Shown here: in pieces, positions 59,667 to 64,000 of the stretch
How the letters are laid out: every line of letters begins with the position of its first letter
Position numbering within the stretch: position 1 is the stretch's first letter
Origin: JAFAXA01 sp963777325
GTDB lineage: Bacteria; Pseudomonadota; Alphaproteobacteria; Acetobacterales; Acetobacteraceae
NCBI GenBank assembly: GCA_963777325.1
Contig: CAVZQE010000004.1
Location: 287,872 to 351,871, forward strand
Length of the DNA stretch: 64,000 nucleotides
Direction: 5' to 3'
Translations under genes and position numbers: made by a program
Notes under the pieces: model-generated
What the model was told of the DNA's origin: nothing
What the model saw: only the letters and a program-made list of their open reading frames with translations
Databases searched by the model: none

Positions 59667-61603
59667 CGCGCAGTCACGACTTTCGGCTTCCGTTCCTCGA
59701 TCCCGAGCGCGCCGAGCGCGGCCGCGACGATGTCCTTCGCCGACAGGCCGGCGGCGGCGATCTGCCTCACCTGGCTGTCGTGGTCGATGAAGCGGTCCGG
59801 CAGCACCATCGGGCGCAGCTTGACGCCGCCGTCCAGCATCCCGCGCCAGGCCAGATGCTGCATGACCGCCGAGCCGAACCCGCCGGCCGATCCCTCCTCG
59901 ACGGTGATCAGCACCTCGTGGTTGCGCGCCAGTTGCTCGACCAGGGCCGTGTCCAGGGGCTTGGCGAACCGCGCATCCGCGACCGTCGCCGGCAAACCCC
60001 GCGCGGCCAGCTCGTCCGCCGCCCGGCAAGCGTCCGCGAGCCGGGTGCCGAGCGACAGGATCGCGACCGAGCCGCCTTCCCGCAGCACCCGCCCCCGCCC
60101 GAGCGCCAGCACCTCGCCGCGTGTGGGCAGCGCGACCCCGGTGCCCTCGCCGCGCGGGTAGCGCAGCGCGCTCGGCCGGTCGTCGATCGCCGCCGCCGTC
60201 GCCACCATGTGCACGAGCTCCGCCTCGTCCGACGGCGCCATCAGCACGATCCCCGGCAGGCAGCCGAGATAGGCGAGGTCGAAGCTCCCCGCATGCGTCG
60301 CCCCGTCCGCGCCGACCAGGCCCGCCCGGTCCATCGCGAACCGCACCGGCAGGCGCTGGATCGCGACGTCGTGCACCACCTGGTCGTAGGCGCGCTGCAG
60401 GAAGGTCGAGTAGATGGCGCAGAACGGCCGCAGGCCCTCCGTCGCCATCCCCGCCGCGAACGTCACCGCGTGCTGCTCGGCGATGCCGACGTCGAACGTC
60501 CGGTCGGGAAACCGCTTCGCGAACCGGTCCAGTCCCGTGCCGGACGGCATCGCCGCCGTGATCGCGACCACCCTCGGGTCGGCTTCGGCCTCGGCGATCA
60601 GCGCGTCCGCGAACACGCGGGTGTAGGAGGGCGGACCGGGCGGCGCCTTGGCCTGCTCGCCGGTGACGACGTTGAACTTCGAGACGCCGTGATACTTGTC
60701 GGCCGACTGCTCGGCCGGCGCGTAGCCCTTGCCCTTCTGGGTGATGACATGCACCAGGATCGGCCCCGCCCCCTCCGCGTCGCGGGCGTTGCGCAGCACC
60801 GGCAGCAGGTGGTCGAGATTGTGGCCGTCGATCGGCCCGACATAGTAGAAGCCCAGCTCCTCGAACAAGGTGCCGCCGGTCAGGATGCCGCGGGCGTATT
60901 CCTCCGCCCGCCGCGCCGTCCGCTCGACGCCCCTCGGGAAGTGCTTGGCCATCCGGGCCGCGAGATCGCGCAGGCTGAGGAAGCTCCGCGACGACATCAG
61001 CCGCGACAGATAGGCCGACATCGCGCCCACCGGCGGCGCGATCGACATGTCGTTGTCGTTCAGGATCACGACCAGCCGCGAGTGCAGCGCGCCCGCGTTG
61101 TTCATCGCCTCGTACGCCATGCCGGCGCTCATCGCCCCGTCGCCGATCACCGCGATCACGTTCCGGTCATCCGCCGCGCCGGCATCGCTCTTGAGGTCGC
61201 GCGCCACCGCCATGCCAAGCCCGGCCGAGATCGAGGTCGAGGAGTGCGCCGCCCCGAACGGGTCGTACTCGCTCTCGGCGCGGCGGGTGAAGCCGGACAG
61301 CCCGCCGCCCTGGCGCAAGGTGCGGATGCGGTCGCGGCGGCCGGTCAGGATCTTGTGCGGGTAGGCCTGATGCCCGACGTCCCACAGCAGCCGGTCGGCC
61401 GGCGTGTCGAACACGGCGTGGATCGCGACCGTCAGCTCGACCACCCCGAGCGCCGAGCCGAGATGCCCGCCGGTGACCGACACCGCGTCGATCACCTCCG
61501 CCCGCAACTCGTCCGCGACCTGCCGCAACTGCTCGGCCGAGAAATTGCGCAAATCGGCCGGAACGCGCACGCGATCCAGAAGAGGGGTGCTCACAGGGCT
61601 CAT
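59663..61603 (-). CDS. dxs: 1-deoxy-D-xylulose-5-phosphate synthase
   Basis: 646 residues, full length. Thiamine-diphosphate motif GDGAMSAGMAYEAMNN, the start MSPVSTPLLDRVRVPADLRN, the central HNLDHLLPVL and the pyrimidine-domain segment VGIAEQHAVTFAAGMATEGL are all present. It catalyses the first step of the MEP isoprenoid pathway. In operon with hpnM-hpnI-hpnJ-hpnK, so precursor supply and hopanoid tailoring are probably co-expressed. Confidence 0.97.
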   Translation of the reverse strand: MSPVSTPLLDRVRVPADLRNFSAEQLRQVADELRAEVIDAVSVTGGHLGSALGVVELTVAIHAVFDTPADRLLWDVGHQAYPHKILTGRRDRIRTLRQGGGLSGFTRRAESEYDPFGAAHSSTSISAGLGMAVARDLKSDAGAADDRNVIAVIGDGAMSAGMAYEAMNNAGALHSRLVVILNDNDMSIAPPVGAMSAYLSRLMSSRSFLSLRDLAARMAKHFPRGVERTARRAEEYARGILTGGTLFEELGFYYVGPIDGHNLDHLLPVLRNARDAEGAGPILVHVITQKGKGYAPAEQSADKYHGVSKFNVVTGEQAKAPPGPPSYTRVFADALIAEAEADPRVVAITAAMPSGTGLDRFAKRFPDRTFDVGIAEQHAVTFAAGMATEGLRPFCAIYSTFLQRAYDQVVHDVAIQRLPVRFAMDRAGLVGADGATHAGSFDLAYLGCLPGIVLMAPSDEAELVHMVATAAAIDDRPSALRYPRGEGTGVALPTRGEVLALGRGRVLREGGSVAILSLGTRLADACRAADELAARGLPATVADARFAKPLDTALVEQLARNHEVLITVEEGSAGGFGSAVMQHLAWRGMLDGGVKLRPMVLPDRFIDHDSQVRQIAAAGLSAKDIVAAALGALGIEERKPKVVTAR

Positions 61604-61957
61604 CCGGGTCTTCTTCTCCCGTCATCTGTTCAGCCCCGGACGCAAACCGGAGGCCTGTCGCGTGTTAATGAAACGCAGCGAAGTAGCATGCATCCCGGCC
61701 ATGCCACCCGCCAACCATCATCCGGTCAAGCTCTGTTGCCAAAAAGACACGCCCCCTCCGCCGTCCTGTGGCATTCTACCGTTACGAGCTATAGAACGCG
61801 GCCACGCGGATCCAGCCGACTTGCCGATTGCATTCGACTGCCGCACGGATCCTGCATGACGACACCCGACTGCAAACGGACGATGAGGTTTGACATCAGG
61901 ACCGAGACACAGGCGCCGCCAGCGGCGGCCGGCTACAGCAACACTGGCGGAAACGAG
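61604..61957. promoter_or_regulatory. Divergent control region between dxs and ispH
   Basis: 354 bases with no convincing gene. It must hold the promoters of both the dxs-hpnMIJK and ispH-hpnH units. A TATAGA at about 61790 could be a -10 for ispH, but no good -35 is placed with it. A short N-terminal extension of ispH from an ATG at 61858 is possible but adds non-family residues. Confidence 0.5.
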
Positions 61958-62890
61958 ATGACGATGCAGGTCGTTTTAGCTCAACCGAGAGGTTTCTGCG
62001 CCGGGGTCGAGCGGGCGATCGAAATCGTCGAGCGCGCGCTCGCGAAATTCGGGCCTCCCATCTACGTTCGACACGAAATTGTGCATAACCGGCACGTGGT
62101 CGACGATCTTCGCGGGCGCGGCGCGGTGTTCGTGGACGAAATCGATGAAATCCCGGCGGGCGCCATGACGATCTTCAGCGCTCACGGAGTCGCGAAGCGC
62201 GTCGAGGAGATCGCCCGGGAGCGTCGCCTCCCGGTGATCGACGCGACCTGCCCTTTGGTCGCGAAGGTCCACAACGAGGGGAGGCGTTACTCCGCACAAG
62301 GCCGCGAGGTCGTGCTTGTGGGACATGCCGGCCATGCGGAAGTCGAAGGCACGATCGGCCAGATTCCCGGCAAGGTGCATCTTGTTCAGACCGTCGAGGA
62401 TGTTGCCGGACTCGCGGTGAGCGATCCGGACGCGCTGGCCTACATCACGCAAACGACACTGTCCGTGGACGACACCCGCGCTATCATCGCGGCGTTGCAC
62501 ACCCGCTTCCCTTCGATTATCGGGCCGGATGTGCGGGACATCTGCTATGCCACGCAAAACCGGCAGCAAGCAGTGCGGGAGATGGCGGCTGGCGTCGATC
62601 TCATTCTCGTCGTCGGATCACGCAACAGCTCCAACTCGAGCCGGCTGCGCGAGATCGGCGAGGAGCTTGGGCGCGCGAGCTATCTGATCGACGATGCCCG
62701 CGACCTCCGCCCGGAATGGTTCGAGGGTGTAAGCAAGATCGGCGTAACCGCTGGAGCGTCAGCCCCGGAGACGCTGGTGCAAGGCGTTTTGGACGGTTTG
62801 CGGCGGTTTGGCGAAATCAGCATTTCCACCGTGGCCGGGGTTGCCGAGAACGTACGGTTCCGGTTTCCGCCCCAGGTCAGCGACGAATAA
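61958..62890 (+). CDS. ispH: 4-hydroxy-3-methylbut-2-enyl diphosphate reductase
   Basis: 310 residues. The three cysteine ligands of the 4Fe-4S cluster are in PRGFCAGVERAI, DATCPLVAKVH and RDICYATQNRQ. The substrate-contact motifs HGVAKRVEE, TQTTLSVDDT, SRNSSNSSRL and GASAPETLV are present. It makes IPP and DMAPP, the last MEP step. Start at the MTMQVVLAQPRG ATG; an ATG 6 bases later is also possible. hpnH follows after 12 bases. Confidence 0.96.
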   Translation: MTMQVVLAQPRGFCAGVERAIEIVERALAKFGPPIYVRHEIVHNRHVVDDLRGRGAVFVDEIDEIPAGAMTIFSAHGVAKRVEEIARERRLPVIDATCPLVAKVHNEGRRYSAQGREVVLVGHAGHAEVEGTIGQIPGKVHLVQTVEDVAGLAVSDPDALAYITQTTLSVDDTRAIIAALHTRFPSIIGPDVRDICYATQNRQQAVREMAAGVDLILVVGSRNSSNSSRLREIGEELGRASYLIDDARDLRPEWFEGVSKIGVTAGASAPETLVQGVLDGLRRFGEISISTVAGVAENVRFRFPPQVSDE

Positions 62891-62902
62891 GGATTCTGAA
62901 CT

Positions 62903-64000
62903 ATGGCCGTTCCCTTGGGTCAGGCGCTGCGGGTCGGCAGCTACGTCGTCAGGCAGCATCTGAAGGGCAACAAGCGCTACCCGCTGGTGCTGATGCTGGA
63001 ACCATTGTTCCGCTGCAATCTCGCCTGCGCGGGATGCGGCAAGATCGACTATCCGGCCGAGATCCTGAACCAGCGCCTGTCCGTGCAGGATTGCCTGGAG
63101 GCGGCGGACGAGTGCGGCGCGCCGGTCGTCGTCCTGGCGGGCGGTGAGCCGCTCCTGCACAAGGAACTCGAACAGGTCGTCGAAGGGCTGATTGCCCGCC
63201 GCAAATACGTGATCGTCTGCACGAACGCGCTGCTTCTTGAAAAAAAGATGCATCTGTTCAAGCCCGGACCGTATTTCACCTGGTCCGTGCATCTGGACGG
63301 CGGCAAGGAGGAGCACGACCGTTCGGTCTGCCAGCAGGGCGTCTACGACCGCGCCGTCGAGGCGATCCGGAAGGCGAAACACGCGGGTTTCCGCACGATC
63401 ATCAACGCAACGCTGTTCAACAACGCGGAGCCGGACAAGGTCGCCGCGTTCTTCGACGACGTGATGGCAATGGGCCTCGACGGCATCAGCGTCTCGCCTG
63501 GCTACGCGTACGAGCGGGCTCCCGACCAGCAGCACTTCCTCAACCGCCGGGCCACGAAGGAACTGTTCCGGGGCATCTTCCGCCGCGAGGGCCGGGGCGC
63601 CTGGAAGGGCAAGTGGAAGTTCAACCAGTCCTCCATGTTCCTCGATTTTCTGGCAGGTAACCAGCAATTCCATTGCACGCCCTGGGGCAATCCGACGCGC
63701 TGCTACTTCGGCTGGCAGCGTCCCTGCTACCTGCTTGGGGAAGGCTACGCCCGCACGTACCGGGAACTCATGGAGACGACGGACTGGGACAAGTACGGCA
63801 CCGGCAATTACGAGAAATGCGCCGATTGCATGGTCCATAGCGGCTATGAGGCGACCGCCGTGATGGAGACCGTGCGCAAGCCGTGGCGCGCGGCGACCCA
63901 AGGGTTGCGCGGCATCCGCACGGACGGTCCGATGGCGCCGGAGATCTCGCTGGAAGGGCAGCGGCCGGCCGAATACGTGTTCAGCCGGCACGTCGAAAAG
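62903..64000 (+). CDS. hpnH: Adenosyl-hopene transferase HpnH (radical SAM), C terminus cut by the window edge
   Basis: 366 codons are visible. Radical SAM motif CNLACAGC at residues 38-45, preceded by LVLMLEPLF. Later segments VVVLAGGEPLLHKELEQV, SVHLDGGKEEHDRSV and the C-terminal cysteine-rich DUF3463 part (TRCYFGWQRPCYLLGEGYA, EKCADCMVHSGYEATAV) fit HpnH. It joins the 5'-deoxyadenosyl group to diploptene, the first step of side-chain extension. Nearly full length; probably only a few to a few dozen codons are missing. Confidence 0.95.
   Translation, partial: MAVPLGQALRVGSYVVRQHLKGNKRYPLVLMLEPLFRCNLACAGCGKIDYPAEILNQRLSVQDCLEAADECGAPVVVLAGGEPLLHKELEQVVEGLIARRKYVIVCTNALLLEKKMHLFKPGPYFTWSVHLDGGKEEHDRSVCQQGVYDRAVEAIRKAKHAGFRTIINATLFNNAEPDKVAAFFDDVMAMGLDGISVSPGYAYERAPDQQHFLNRRATKELFRGIFRREGRGAWKGKWKFNQSSMFLDFLAGNQQFHCTPWGNPTRCYFGWQRPCYLLGEGYARTYRELMETTDWDKYGTGNYEKCADCMVHSGYEATAVMETVRKPWRAATQGLRGIRTDGPMAPEISLEGQRPAEYVFSRHVEK

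Overview
The window is a GC-rich stretch of an alphaproteobacterial chromosome. Supporting evidence: the gene order inside the ribosomal cluster, a NADH dehydrogenase accessory subunit of the NDUFA12 type, a Coq7-type ubiquinone hydroxylase, a MlaD/DUF2155 cluster, DUF2852, a cyo bo3 quinol oxidase and a full hopanoid side-chain locus. Hopanoids plus cyo plus ergothioneine genes point towards Rhodospirillales or Acetobacteraceae-like bacteria, but that is inference; no rRNA or other decisive marker is present.

Layout. (1) 1-14.6 kb, minus strand: a complete str-S10-spc ribosomal cluster (rpsL, rpsG, tuf, rpsJ ... secY, adk, rpsM, rpsK), with fusA missing between rpsG and tuf. Good sigma-70 promoters sit upstream of rpsM and rpsL, and there are terminator-like hairpins before secY and before rpsL. 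(2) 14.8-18.0 kb: an SDR dehydrogenase, an endonuclease/exonuclease/phosphatase-fold protein and a phospholipase D-family protein separate the str operon from rpoC. (3) 18.1-29.3 kb, minus strand: rplK-rplA-rplJ-rplL-rpoB-rpoC, ended by a textbook intrinsic terminator. secE-nusG are not upstream of rplK; a divergent TetR gene is there instead. (4) 29.4-39.1 kb: small accessory units: TetR, DUF2852, a SCO-type copper chaperone, a membrane-anchored degenerate HATPase protein, egtB-egtD (ergothioneine), a proline-rich exported protein, a phosphodiesterase, a haem monooxygenase-like protein, an HNH nuclease, coq7-dsbB and a GST. (5) 39.1-51.4 kb: otsB-otsA (trehalose), the NDUFA12-mlaD-DUF2155 cluster, a TSCPD protein, RidA, a GNAT protein, and the cyoABCD-SURF1 operon. 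(6) 51.6-56 kb: an MFS carrier, a tandem 0.3-kb duplication carrying a palindromic repeat element, a methyltransferase and an agmatinase-family enzyme. (7) 55.6-64 kb: hopanoid locus. dxs-hpnM-hpnI-hpnJ-hpnK run left and ispH-hpnH run right from a shared 354-bp control region, so the first and last MEP-pathway enzymes sit with the hopanoid tailoring enzymes.

Data quality. Between about 40.67 and 50.12 kb nearly every gene is broken by one or more single- or two-base indels, while the flanking genes are clean. Isolated single-base indels also hit rpsJ, rplL and the phospholipase D gene. Because rpsJ and rplL are essential, I read these as sequencing or assembly errors and annotate the genes as intact loci with frame breaks.

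I did not find a clear new defence or mobile system. The most unusual items are the orphan degenerate HATPase membrane protein, the histidine-rich tail on ribosomal protein S17, the tandem duplication between two convergent genes, the apparent CTG start of hpnK, and several small genes described here for the first time in this window.
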